Shown: piece after piece, positions 18,006-26,808 of the stretch
Layout of the letters: every line of letters begins with the position of its first letter
Numbering within the stretch: position 1 is the first letter of the stretch
DNA from: Pedobacter xixiisoli
Lineage (GTDB): Bacteria > Bacteroidota > Bacteroidia > Sphingobacteriales > Sphingobacteriaceae
Direction of reading: 5' to 3'
Length of the DNA: 64,000 nucleotides
Assembly (NCBI RefSeq): GCF_900215335.1
Contig: NZ_OCMT01000002.1
Span: 248,001-312,000 of the forward strand
The notes under the pieces: generated by a model
Database searches by the model: none
Told to the model about the DNA's origin: nothing
What the model saw: only the letters and a program-made list of their open reading frames with translations
Program-made: the position numbers and the translations under genes

Positions 18006-18905
18006 ATGAACAATCGACCATATTTAAAAGGATTTGCAGCTTATTTAAAGCTAGAGCGTTCATTATCGGAGAACAGTATACAAGCTTATACCAATGACGT
18101 AGAAAAGCTTTTTCAGTACTTTGAAGCCCACGATAAAGAGATAACTTTAAATGCAATTACACTAAAAGATTTACGAGCGTTCTTGGTTTGGTTGAATGAG
18201 CTCGGCGCACAGGCTAGCACACAAGCTAGGGTAATTTCGGGCATCAAATCGTTTTTCAATTATTTGTTGCAAGAAGAACTCCTTACCGACGACCCTTCGG
18301 CTTTATTAGAAACACCAAAAATTGCCCGAAAATTACCAGATACTTTAAACTTTCATGAAATTGATGCTTTAATTAATGCTATTGATGCCTCTAAACCTGA
18401 AGGAATGCGTAATAAAGCAATCATGGAGGTTTTATACGGTTGTGGGTTAAGGGTTAGCGAATTAACTGAACTGAAAATCTCCAACATTTTCGAAGAATCG
18501 GAATTTATAAAAGTGGTAGGAAAAGGTAATAAAGAACGGCTTGTACCCATTGGTGCTACCGCTTTAAAACTTACCAAAATTTATATTGAGGAAGTACGAG
18601 TTCATGCAACGATTAAAAAAGGGAACGAAGACTATATTTTCCTGAACCGCTTCGGGGCCAAGCTTTCTCGGATATCTATTTTCAACTTAATCAAATCCTT
18701 AGCTATAGCGGCAGGCATTAAAAAAACAATCAGTCCACACACCTTAAGACACTCATTTGCAACACATCTAATTGAAGGAGGTGCCGATTTAAGAGCCATT
18801 CAAGAAATGTTGGGACATGCCAGCATTACCACTACCGAAATCTACACCCATTTAGACAGAGATTATTTGAAAACGGTAATTACCGAATTTCATCCTAGGG
18901 CATAA
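18006..18905 (+). CDS. xerD: Tyrosine recombinase of the XerC/XerD type
   Basis: The 299-residue protein has an N-terminal SAM-like core-binding domain (LERSLSENSIQAYTNDVEKL) and a C-terminal catalytic domain with all active-site residues: Arg in CGLRVSEL, Lys in GKGNKERLVP, HTLRHSFATHL with His and Arg, LGHASI with His, and Tyr in TTTEIYTHLD. Family members resolve chromosome dimers at dif with FtsK. The length and intact motifs favour a host Xer protein over a phage integrase. The choice between xerC and xerD is by overall look only. Confidence 0.9.
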   Translation: MNNRPYLKGFAAYLKLERSLSENSIQAYTNDVEKLFQYFEAHDKEITLNAITLKDLRAFLVWLNELGAQASTQARVISGIKSFFNYLLQEELLTDDPSALLETPKIARKLPDTLNFHEIDALINAIDASKPEGMRNKAIMEVLYGCGLRVSELTELKISNIFEESEFIKVVGKGNKERLVPIGATALKLTKIYIEEVRVHATIKKGNEDYIFLNRFGAKLSRISIFNLIKSLAIAAGIKKTISPHTLRHSFATHLIEGGADLRAIQEMLGHASITTTEIYTHLDRDYLKTVITEFHPRA

Positions 18906-18906
18906 A

Positions 18907-18936
18907 AAAAGCCATCCCGAAATTGGGATGGCTTTT
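18907..18936. terminator. Bidirectional rho-independent terminator
   Basis: AAAAGCCATCCC and its complement enclose a 6-base loop, with A-run and T-run on either side. It separates the convergent recombinase and OmpA-like genes. Confidence 0.9.
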
Positions 18937-18955
18937 CTGGTATATACAAACCAAA

Positions 18956-19819
18956 CTAGTTAGTTGGTTTTTCTGCCGATTTACCTATTAAATCCATAAA
19001 CTGGTCTAACTTAGGCGTAATGATAATTTGTGTACGTCTGTTTTTAGTTTTTCCGGCTGGCGTGTCATTTCCTGCAATTGGATTGTACTCGCCTCTACCA
19101 CCTGCGGTTAAACGTTTAGGATCTACACCATAGTTATTTTGCAAACTCTGTACAACAGACGAAGCACGTAAAGCACTTAAATCCCAGTTGTTTCTAATGT
19201 TGGCCATTTTAATTGGCACATTATCGGTATTACCTTCAACCAACACTTCGTAATCTTTATAGTCGGTGATGATTTTAGCAATCTTACCTAAAGTAGCGCT
19301 TGCTTTATCAGAAATTTCGTAGCTACCTGATTTATATAACATATTATCAGACAATGAAATATACACAACACCTTTAAGCACTTGTACATCTACATCACTC
19401 ATTTCTTCCCTGCTTAATGAACGGGTTAAATTATTAGTCAACACCATATTAAGTGAGTCGCTTTTGTTTTTAGCGGCAATTAGTTCTTTGATGTATTTAT
19501 TAGAAGTATTGATTTCATCTACCAATTTAGAGATGTTCACATTACCTTGGCTACTTGCACTTAAACATTTATTTAATGCTTCCTGTAAATCTTTTGCATT
19601 AGCACGTTCTCTTGCAATTGCATCATCTAAGCTAGTGATCCTTGTCTTTGCGTTAGAAAGTTCAGATTCTGTCTTAATTAACTTACCATTGATATCGTTA
19701 TATTGCTGTTGTACCTGATTAAAATTACCTTGCAGTTCGGCATATTTCTTTTTACTAACACCACAGCTCGCTAATAATACAACGCCCAATATCGCTGATA
19801 TTGATTTTAATTGATTCAT
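18956..19819 (-). CDS. OmpA-family peptidoglycan-associated lipoprotein
   Basis: The 287-residue product has a lipobox (LLASC, then GVSKK), a helical region of about residues 25-125 with predicted coiled coil (QLEAxx-type heptads, SELSNAKTRITSLDD), and a C-terminal OmpA domain with VEGNTDNVP and NNWDLSALRASSVVQSL, which contain the Asp and Arg that hold diaminopimelate of peptidoglycan. It probably links the outer membrane to the cell wall. The stretch of coiled coil before the OmpA domain resembles proteins that span the periplasm. Confidence 0.92.
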   Translation of the reverse strand: MNQLKSISAILGVVLLASCGVSKKKYAELQGNFNQVQQQYNDINGKLIKTESELSNAKTRITSLDDAIARERANAKDLQEALNKCLSASSQGNVNISKLVDEINTSNKYIKELIAAKNKSDSLNMVLTNNLTRSLSREEMSDVDVQVLKGVVYISLSDNMLYKSGSYEISDKASATLGKIAKIITDYKDYEVLVEGNTDNVPIKMANIRNNWDLSALRASSVVQSLQNNYGVDPKRLTAGGRGEYNPIAGNDTPAGKTKNRRTQIIITPKLDQFMDLIGKSAEKPTN

Positions 19820-19917
19820 AAGAATTGCTTTAATTGATTTAAAAACAATCTACCAACAATAGTTACGCCAAAAAGTTTTATTTGTGATTAAAATCACATG
19901 AAACGATTTAAAGAAAA

Positions 19918-20811
19918 TTAAGGTTTAATAGCCAAAATCATTCGCTCTTTTCCCTGCATATCCAGCCTCAATCTAATGTCTGTAAAACCTTTTAAATCTA
20001 GCATCCGAATGGTTTCCCTGCCCAAATTTGCGTTGATTTCAAAAAACAACTGACCATCTTTTTTTAAATGCAACAAGGCAAAATCGGCTATAGCTTCATA
20101 GAATATCAATGGTTTTTCGTTACTAACAAACAGCGCAGTATGAGGCTCATTAGCCAATACATTTTCATGCATTTCTGGTTTTTCGTCTTCTTTAATATAC
20201 GGTGGGTTACTAACGATGATATCAAACTTAACAGGATATGTCTCTTTGTAATCAAGGATATCATCTTCAATGAAACTTACGCCTACCTCATTTAGTATCC
20301 CATTGTCCTTAGCAGTACTTAAAGCAGCAGAAGAAACATCTACTGCAGAAACATAGGCTTTAGGCAAATGTTTTTTCAGTGCTATTGCAATACAGCCACT
20401 ACCAGTTCCAATATCTAAGATATTCACGACTTTAGAATTTAGATTGACAACTTGGCTATCCTGACCACTAACCGCTGTCGACTGACACCTTTCCAATATC
20501 CACTTCACCAACTCTTCCGTTTCTGGCCTAGGTATCAGCACAGATGAATTTACCTTGAATTTCAGGCCATAAAACTCCGTGCGCCCAATAATGTACTGAA
20601 TTGGTGTCCCTTTAGCTAAACCAAGCAAGATATTGTTCAGCTTAAGTAATGCTGTATCTGGAACTAGCTCCTGCTTATTTAAAATATAGTCTGTCTTTTT
20701 ATAGTTGAGAACATCCTCCAAAGCAATCAGAAACAATGATTGTATTTCATCTTCGTCGTACAATGCACTTAGTTTTTCTTGATATAAAATGGCTAGCTCG
20801 GTTAACTTCAT
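19918..20811 (-). CDS. prmC: Release factor glutamine methyltransferase
   Basis: PrmC methylates the Gln of the GGQ motif in release factors RF1 and RF2. The 297 residues show an N-terminal helical domain, the SAM-binding motif ILDIGTGSGCIAIALKK and the catalytic SNPPYI motif. TEFYGLKFKV and LIPRPETEELV are also typical of the family. Between LIPRPETEELV and the SAM motif is an insert of about 20 residues (SQVVNLNSKVVN region) that is longer than in most homologues I recall. Confidence 0.95.
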   Translation of the reverse strand: MKLTELAILYQEKLSALYDEDEIQSLFLIALEDVLNYKKTDYILNKQELVPDTALLKLNNILLGLAKGTPIQYIIGRTEFYGLKFKVNSSVLIPRPETEELVKWILERCQSTAVSGQDSQVVNLNSKVVNILDIGTGSGCIAIALKKHLPKAYVSAVDVSSAALSTAKDNGILNEVGVSFIEDDILDYKETYPVKFDIIVSNPPYIKEDEKPEMHENVLANEPHTALFVSNEKPLIFYEAIADFALLHLKKDGQLFFEINANLGRETIRMLDLKGFTDIRLRLDMQGKERMILAIKP

Positions 20812-21048
20812 CTTTTGTTGTATGTATCTAATCAGTGCATAAATTTAGCCAAAAATCTATTTAAACACATAGTGACATAGCTTATTATAACAAACTTCAA
20901 CAACAGCATTCAACACACTCAATTCAAAGCCGGAGCATAAACGCCTTAACAACCAACCTATGTTTCTACGTGGCTCAATTTTGATTTCTATGAGTTCAAA
21001 TCCTGCAAGCTTCTAAAATTTCACTCAGTCAAATGCCAAAATAAAGTC

Positions 21049-21056
21049 TATTTTTG
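21049..21056 (+). promoter_or_regulatory. Promoter -7 element (TATTTTTG) for ribD
   Basis: An exact TAnnTTTG ends 5 bases before the ribD ATG. If it is the -7 element, the mRNA would start at or within a base or two of the ATG, so ribD mRNA may be leaderless. Confidence 0.55.
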
Positions 21057-21061
21057 CAAAG

Positions 21062-22105
21062 ATGGAACATGAGTTTTATATGCATCGCTGTCTAGAATTA
21101 GCATTAAAAGGCAGTGGAAATGTCAGTCCAAATCCTATGGTGGGCTGTGTGATCGTCCATGAAGACCAAATTATCGGCGAAGGTTACCATCAAAAAATTG
21201 GAGAAGCACATGCAGAAGTGAATGCCATTAAAAACGTAATTGAAACCTACGGAAATCAAGCCGCCCACCTGCTTAAAAACGCTACAGCCTACGTTACACT
21301 AGAACCTTGTGCACATTTTGGAAAAACTCCTCCTTGTGCAGATTTATTGATCAAACATCAAATCAAAAAGGTAGTGATTGGCAACACGGATCCTTTCGAA
21401 AGCGTGAATGGAAAAGGTATCGAAAAGCTTAAAAATGCTGGCATTGAAGTAGTGTCGGGTATTTTAGATGAAGAGTGCAAAATTGTAAATAGGCGTTTCT
21501 TTACCAGAATTAAAGAGCACAGGCCTTATTTTATACTTAAATGGGCACAGACTGCTGATGGCTTTTCTGCTCCAGCAGACCAATCTCAACAATGGATTTC
21601 CGGTGCAGAAGCTAAAACTTTAACCCATCATTGGCGCAGCGAAGAAGATGCCATTTTAGTGGGAAAAAATACAGTCTTGGCTGATAATCCTCAACTGAAC
21701 ACGAGAGAAGTCACGGGCAAAAATCCTATCCGATTAGTGATAGATAAGAATCTGGAGACTCCACTCCACTATCACATTTTCAATGATGCCGCCAAAACAA
21801 TTATTTTTAACGAAGTAAAAACCGAAGTGATCGACAATATCCACTATGTGCAAATGGAAGACATGCACTTCTATTTACCACAGAAAATAGCCTACCAGCT
21901 CTATCTAATGGATATCCAGTCGGTAATTATAGAAGGCGGAGCAAATATTTTAAGTCAGTTTATTGCTGCTAATTTATGGGATGAAGCCCGTATATTTACC
22001 AGTAAAACGGAATGGAAGCAAGGTATAGAGGCGCCAACAATTAACGCCAAACTAATTGAAGATATCGTTGTTGGAAATGACAGCCTTCAGATTTTGAAAC
22101 GCTGA
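21062..22105 (+). CDS. ribD: Bifunctional riboflavin biosynthesis deaminase/reductase
   Basis: The 347-residue protein carries an N-terminal cytidine-deaminase-like domain with zinc ligands in GEAHAEVNAI and the PCAHFGKTPPC motif, and a C-terminal reductase domain (LKWAQTADGF, DAILVGKNTVLADNPQLNTR). It carries out the second and third steps from GTP toward riboflavin. Length is normal. No FMN riboswitch is visible upstream; the gene stands alone, divergent from prmC. Confidence 0.96.
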   Translation: MEHEFYMHRCLELALKGSGNVSPNPMVGCVIVHEDQIIGEGYHQKIGEAHAEVNAIKNVIETYGNQAAHLLKNATAYVTLEPCAHFGKTPPCADLLIKHQIKKVVIGNTDPFESVNGKGIEKLKNAGIEVVSGILDEECKIVNRRFFTRIKEHRPYFILKWAQTADGFSAPADQSQQWISGAEAKTLTHHWRSEEDAILVGKNTVLADNPQLNTREVTGKNPIRLVIDKNLETPLHYHIFNDAAKTIIFNEVKTEVIDNIHYVQMEDMHFYLPQKIAYQLYLMDIQSVIIEGGANILSQFIAANLWDEARIFTSKTEWKQGIEAPTINAKLIEDIVVGNDSLQILKR

Positions 22106-22146
22106 ATGATTAAAACATTTAACTACTAAGATTTTATAGAAACAAC

Positions 22147-23013
22147 ATGGTTTATTTGGTATTGAGTATCATTTGTAGTGTAACGGTTGGCGTTTTGTTT
22201 AAACTGGCAAGGCGTTACCAAATTAACCTTACGCAAGCCATTACTTGGAACTATTTTTTTGCTATCGGACTCAGTTTGATGTGTTTCAAACCTGATTTCT
22301 CTACGCTAACTGTCGCTAACATCTCTCCTATTTACTTGACGTTAGGCATCTTAATGCCATGTATTTTCATTTTTTTAGGTTTATCGGTGCGCAACGCAGG
22401 ATTGGCGAGAACAGATATTGCCCAACGTTTATCTCTATTTATTTCATTGAGTGCGGCTTATTTCTTGTTCAAAGAAAATTTCGACAGATATAAGGAAGTA
22501 GGAATTGTGTTCGGCTTTGCTGCTATTATTTTTACCATGTACAGAAAGAGCGACCGTGTAACCAGTAAAAGAAGCTGGCTCTATCTGTTATTGGTTTTCT
22601 TGGGTTTTGGCATTGTTGACGTACTCTTCAAAATGGTGAGTCAAATCACCGTTATTCCTTACACTACATCGTTATTTATCATCTACTGTATTGCATTTGT
22701 GCTTTCTTTGCTTTACCTGCTTTTCTTGGTATGGCGTAAAAAGACCAAACTGCAATTAGTTAATTTCTTCTGTGGCTGTATACTTGGCATCTTCAACTTT
22801 GGCAATATCCTGTTCTACCTAAGGGCACATAAGGAAATGTATGACAACCCTTCTACGGTATTTGCAGCCATGAACATGGGCGTAATCATTGCAGGAACTT
22901 TAATTGGCATCTTCGTTTTTAGAGAAAGGTTAAGCAGATGGAATTACCTAGGTTTAATATTAGCGCTTGTTTCGATTATCCTCATTACACTATCCAAAAT
23001 TTATGCTGTTTAG
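22147..23013 (+). CDS. Drug/metabolite transporter superfamily (EamA-like) membrane protein
   Basis: The 288 residues form about 10 hydrophobic segments, arranged as two homologous halves as in EamA/DMT transporters, with GLSVRNAGLARTDIAQRLSLFISL in the first half and NMGVIIAGTLIGIFVFRERLSRWNYLGLILAL in the second. The substrate is unknown. The end overlaps the YigZ-like gene by 11 bp, so the two are probably translated from one mRNA. Confidence 0.85.
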   Translation: MVYLVLSIICSVTVGVLFKLARRYQINLTQAITWNYFFAIGLSLMCFKPDFSTLTVANISPIYLTLGILMPCIFIFLGLSVRNAGLARTDIAQRLSLFISLSAAYFLFKENFDRYKEVGIVFGFAAIIFTMYRKSDRVTSKRSWLYLLLVFLGFGIVDVLFKMVSQITVIPYTTSLFIIYCIAFVLSLLYLLFLVWRKKTKLQLVNFFCGCILGIFNFGNILFYLRAHKEMYDNPSTVFAAMNMGVIIAGTLIGIFVFRERLSRWNYLGLILALVSIILITLSKIYAV

Positions 23014-23617
23014 CGACACCTATCAAACCATTACACAAATAAGCGAAGGCATTTTTAGGGACAAAGGCAGTAAATTTATTGCCTATGCCTATCCCATAAA
23101 AAGTGAGACTGAAGTTAAAGAGCTGACAGCAAAACTACGAGCAGAACATAGTAAAGCCAGACATTTTTGTTGGGCGCTACGCTTAACACCAGATAGAAAC
23201 GTACATAAATTCAACGATGACGGTGAACCTTCGGGAACAGCTGGCAGACCTATTTTAAATGCATTGCTGTCTGCTGATGTAACCAATATTTTAGTAGTAG
23301 TTGTGCGTTATTTTGGTGGTACTTTATTAGGCGTAACTGGCTTAATCAATGCTTATAAAACAGCTACTGTAGAAGCACTAAATGCCGCTGAGATTGTAAC
23401 CAAAACAGTAAATGACGTTTATGAATTAGAATTCGATTATTTACTGATGAACGACGTAATGCGTGTGATAAAAGAAGAGCAATTGAACATCTTAAACCAA
23501 AATTTCGACACGTATTGCAAGCTAACTTTCGAAGTCAGAAAAGCTAATCTGAATATCGTTATGGGCAAATTAGATAAAATCGAAGGTTTGAAAACTGTAT
23601 ATTTAGGCACTGTTTAA
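23003..23617 (+). CDS. yigZ: YigZ/IMPACT family protein
   Basis: The family signature is clear: KHNFDDGEPSGTAGRPIL-like segment (KFNDDGEPSGTAGRPIL), VVVRYFGGTLLG and KTATVEALN, in a 204-residue protein of normal size. The start at 23003 is chosen because it leaves an 11-bp overlap with the upstream transporter; the in-frame ATG at 22967 would overlap by 47 bp and add residues that do not fit the family. YigZ and its eukaryotic relative IMPACT are linked to translation control, but the bacterial role is unclear. Confidence 0.92.
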   Translation: MLFSDTYQTITQISEGIFRDKGSKFIAYAYPIKSETEVKELTAKLRAEHSKARHFCWALRLTPDRNVHKFNDDGEPSGTAGRPILNALLSADVTNILVVVVRYFGGTLLGVTGLINAYKTATVEALNAAEIVTKTVNDVYELEFDYLLMNDVMRVIKEEQLNILNQNFDTYCKLTFEVRKANLNIVMGKLDKIEGLKTVYLGTV

Positions 23618-23741
23618 AAATAAGGGATCAGTTGTCAGGGATCAGTAGAAAGTAGTTTACAGTTATCAGTTTGCAATTAACAGTTAACCGAATCACGATT
23701 TCAAACAAATAACCGGTTTCAACAATTAACCAAATGAACTA

Positions 23742-24614
23742 ATGAACCAATCAACTAAATTATCAGAAGCTGATTTAATCATCAATCCAGACGGAAGTAT
23801 CTACCACTTGAATTTACTTCCCGAGGATATTGCGGATACCGTAATTACCGTAGGAGATTTAGACCGTGTACCTGAAGTAAGCAAATACTTCGACCGTATT
23901 GAGCTAAAGAAAGGCAAACGTGAATTCATTACACATACAGGTTATATTGGCGATAAAAGAATTACGGTTATTTCTACAGGTATTGGTACCGATAACATCG
24001 ATATCGTTTTTAATGAATTAGATGCTTTGGTGAACATCGATTTTGAAACCAGAACCATAAAGAAAGAATTAAAATCGCTAAGTATCATTAGAATTGGGAC
24101 TTCTGGAGCTGTACAACCTGATATCCCTATGGGAACTGTTTTAGCTTCGTCCTATGGCCTAGGTTTCGATGCACTGATGCATTATTACGAACAAGAACTA
24201 AGCTTAGAGGAACAAACTTTACTAACCGATGTGAATTCACATTTTGCGGGCTTGGCAGGCATTAAACCTTATTTAACCAAAGCAGACGAAAGCTTAATTA
24301 AACAGTTCGCTCACGACATGCCAACTGGAATTACGTCTACAGCACCAGGCTTTTACGCTCCACAGGGAAGACAAGTGCGAGCAAAAAATGCGGTAGCTAA
24401 TTTCATTGGTCAACTCAATAGTTTTAAAAGCGGCAATAACCGAATTACCAACCTAGAAATGGAAACTGCTGGCATTTATGCTTTAGCGAAAACACTTGGC
24501 CATAAAGCTTTATCCATTAATGCTATTTTAGCCAGCCGTGTAAAATTTGAGTTTAGCAGCAATCCAAACATCATCGTAGAAAAAGCCATTAAAACGATAC
24601 TAGAGCGCATATAA
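23742..24614 (+). CDS. Nucleoside phosphorylase (uridine phosphorylase-like)
   Basis: The product has 290 residues of the PNP/UDP superfamily: VGDLDRVPEVSKYFD, phosphate-binding ISTGIGTDNIDIVFNEL, RIGTSGAVQPDIPMGTV, and NLEMETAGIYALAK with the Glu/Met that bind ribose. This group cleaves nucleosides with phosphate to give a free base and ribose-1-phosphate. The choice of uridine over purine nucleosides is by the general look of the sequence and is not firm. The GtrA gene starts 4 bp after the stop. Confidence 0.9.
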   Translation: MNQSTKLSEADLIINPDGSIYHLNLLPEDIADTVITVGDLDRVPEVSKYFDRIELKKGKREFITHTGYIGDKRITVISTGIGTDNIDIVFNELDALVNIDFETRTIKKELKSLSIIRIGTSGAVQPDIPMGTVLASSYGLGFDALMHYYEQELSLEEQTLLTDVNSHFAGLAGIKPYLTKADESLIKQFAHDMPTGITSTAPGFYAPQGRQVRAKNAVANFIGQLNSFKSGNNRITNLEMETAGIYALAKTLGHKALSINAILASRVKFEFSSNPNIIVEKAIKTILERI

Positions 24615-24618
24615 ATCA

Positions 24619-25113
24619 ATGGGGTTTGCAACAGGTTTAAGGAATATTCTACTTCCAATTATCGATTTCTTTTATCCTCCGTTCAGGAAGGTATTTGATT
24701 TACAAACCTTTCGTTATGCAGTTTGTGGAGGTAGCAACGCTGCTTTAAACCTCATGCTTTTTTACGTCGCTTATAATTTCATATTCGAAGGAGAAGTCAT
24801 CAATTTTTTGGGATATCCAGTAACTAGATACATTGCTGCCTATCTGCTAGCCTTATCTATTAGTTTTCCCGTAGGATTTACGCTCAATAAGTTTGTCGTT
24901 TTCCAACGATCTAACCTACAAGGCAGTGTACAGTTGTTTCGTTATGCTTTTGTAACGGTGTCGAGTATTGTATTTGATTACCTACTCCTACACTTTTTGG
25001 TAGGTTATCTTAAATTTTGGGCAACGCCTTCACAGGCGTTCATCATTGTGATTTTATCACTTTACGCTTATTTCTGCCAGACTTATTTTACGTTTAAAAC
25101 GGTTAAGCAATAG
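24619..25113 (+). CDS. GtrA-family membrane protein
   Basis: The 164-residue protein has four hydrophobic segments and the GtrA signature (FRYAVCGGSNAALNLMLFY near residue 35, SFPVGFTLNKFVVF, and FDYLLLHFL). GtrA proteins are thought to move undecaprenyl-phosphate-linked sugars across the inner membrane. Its partner glycosyltransferase (GtrB-like) lies in the convergent operon beginning at 26808. The 3' ends of this gene and the deacetylase gene overlap by 11 bp. Confidence 0.9.
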   Translation: MGFATGLRNILLPIIDFFYPPFRKVFDLQTFRYAVCGGSNAALNLMLFYVAYNFIFEGEVINFLGYPVTRYIAAYLLALSISFPVGFTLNKFVVFQRSNLQGSVQLFRYAFVTVSSIVFDYLLLHFLVGYLKFWATPSQAFIIVILSLYAYFCQTYFTFKTVKQ

Positions 25114-25879
25114 TGGCTATAAACTCAGAAATGGTATGGGTTGGATAATTATTTTTCTTCATCCATGCCATTAGGTTATCCAGTCTTTCGGTCATTTTAA
25201 CTCCGCTGTTTCTGCTTACATAACGAGGAAAGCCAAATCGCTCCTTGTCGTTCAAATCAAAAAACTCCCACGGATGAAAATAAATGTTGACGTAACCATC
25301 TTTACGGTAAGCTTTATTAAAGATGTGTTTATAGTACCACAATGGGAAATTATGAAAGGATAGCCAAAACAATGGGATTCTAAATATTGGCGTAACAGAG
25401 GCGGGCAACTGAATCACCTTACCTTGCTTAAAAGCTGTTCTGGGAATATGTAGATTATTATATCTACCCGGTAAAAAAGTAGGGTTAATAGAACTATTGT
25501 AAATATAACCAGCATCCTCAATTTCTTGTTCACTTACAGGTGCCATTCTTGGCATCCTAAAACCTTTGACAGGTAAGCCAGAAAGCTCTTCCAACTTCAA
25601 CCTAGAAGCAAGCAAATCTTTATTCTCGAACTTAGAGTGGTAATAAGTATGCGAAGCTAGTTCGTGTCCTTCAACTTTGATGCGCTGAATTACATCTGGC
25701 GCATTGATGGCAAACGTTGCTGTAGAAAAAAATGTAGCTTTAAAGCCATGCTTAGCCAATAAATCTAAAATAGTATGGCATCCTTCTACAGAAATGTTAA
25801 TCTGATCTTCAAAAGAAATTTCTTTGCCATATTCAAAGGGCATATCAAATTCTTCGATATCAAAACTCAATAATACCAT
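25103..25879 (-). CDS. Polysaccharide deacetylase family protein
   Basis: The 258-residue product has the NodB-type fold: SFDIEEFDM with the catalytic/metal Asp at the N-terminus, LASHTYYHSKF with the two His metal ligands, RMPRMAPV, and YFHPWEF near the C-terminus with another metal- or substrate-binding His. This group includes enzymes acting on lipid-linked or surface glycans. No signal peptide is seen, so it may act on the cytoplasmic side. It starts 2 bp after the GT2 stop and is the last gene of a galM-GT87-GT2-deacetylase unit. Confidence 0.9.
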   Translation of the reverse strand: MVLLSFDIEEFDMPFEYGKEISFEDQINISVEGCHTILDLLAKHGFKATFFSTATFAINAPDVIQRIKVEGHELASHTYYHSKFENKDLLASRLKLEELSGLPVKGFRMPRMAPVSEQEIEDAGYIYNSSINPTFLPGRYNNLHIPRTAFKQGKVIQLPASVTPIFRIPLFWLSFHNFPLWYYKHIFNKAYRKDGYVNIYFHPWEFFDLNDKERFGFPRYVSRNSGVKMTERLDNLMAWMKKNNYPTHTISEFIATIA

Positions 25880-25881
25880 AT

Positions 25882-26808
25882 TTACTTAATGTTGGTAGAT
25901 CTAATAATATACGTTGGACGATTTTTTCCTTGCATGAACATTTTACCGATGTAAATACCGATAATACCTAAAATCACCAATTGCAAACCACCAAAAAAGG
26001 CTACAGTTACAATTATTGAAGCCCATCCATTCACATGCTTAGTAAAAAAATAAGCATAAATTACATAAGGGATATATAACAACGATAGGCAAGAAATAAA
26101 AAAACCTAGATAAACAGCCATATGAAGCGGCTTAACACTTAATGATGTCACCCCCTGCACAGCCAATTTCCTCATTTTACGCAGGTTATACTTGCTTGCT
26201 CCCGCAAAACGCTTACTTGGCATGTAATCTATCGCAAACTGCTTAAAGCCTAACCACTTTACCATTCCTCTTATGAAAAGGTCATTTTCTGTAAATCCAC
26301 GAAATATTTGTACCACCTTAGCATCCATTAACCTAAAATCAGCGGTACCTTGTTCTATTTCTGTTTCTGATAAAGCATTTAACAACTGATAGAAATATCT
26401 AGATGTTTTTCGTTTGCTGGCGGGCAAAGTTGGGTCTTCTTCCCTTCTAGTGTAAACAACATCATATCCCTCTTCCCATTTCTGAATCATTTCTACAAAC
26501 AACTCTGGTGGGTGCTGTAAATCTGCATCTAAAGAAATCACACAATCGCCATGTGCCCTATCTAAACCAGCTTTCAAAGCCGATTGATGACCGAAATTTC
26601 TAGATAACTCTATGTAAAACACCCTCGGGTCATTTGCAGCAATTTGCTGAACTACATTCAATGTTCCGTCAGAGCCACCATCATCCACTACAATAATCTC
26701 ATAATTATAGGAAAGCGCATCAAAAACCTGTTCTATTCTAGAAACAATTACCACAATGTTTTCTTCTTCATTGTGTGCAGGGATAACTATAGAAATCAGT
26801 TTTTTCAT
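25882..26808 (-). CDS. GtrB/DPM1-like family 2 glycosyltransferase
   Basis: The 308 residues begin with ISIVIPAHNEEENI and VVDDGGSDGT, then ALKAGLDRAHGDCVISLDADLQHPPE, the GT2 motifs including DxD-like ISLDADLQHP. Two C-terminal transmembrane helices follow (about 230-300). This is the architecture of polyprenyl-phosphate glycosyltransferases, whose lipid-linked sugar is usually moved by a GtrA-type protein. A GtrA gene ends within 800 bp. The start overlaps the upstream GT87 stop by 4 bp (ATGA), a mark of translational coupling. Confidence 0.92.
   Translation of the reverse strand: MKKLISIVIPAHNEEENIVVIVSRIEQVFDALSYNYEIIVVDDGGSDGTLNVVQQIAANDPRVFYIELSRNFGHQSALKAGLDRAHGDCVISLDADLQHPPELFVEMIQKWEEGYDVVYTRREEDPTLPASKRKTSRYFYQLLNALSETEIEQGTADFRLMDAKVVQIFRGFTENDLFIRGMVKWLGFKQFAIDYMPSKRFAGASKYNLRKMRKLAVQGVTSLSVKPLHMAVYLGFFISCLSLLYIPYVIYAYFFTKHVNGWASIIVTVAFFGGLQLVILGIIGIYIGKMFMQGKNRPTYIIRSTNIK

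Noticed and set aside
18006..18905. Phage or island integrase
   Set aside because: The protein has the length and motifs of host XerC/XerD and its neighbours are housekeeping genes, with no att-like repeat or tRNA next to it.
20812..21061. FMN riboswitch before ribD
   Set aside because: None of the conserved RFN-element sequences is present in the 250-bp spacer; a promoter box lies directly before the ATG.
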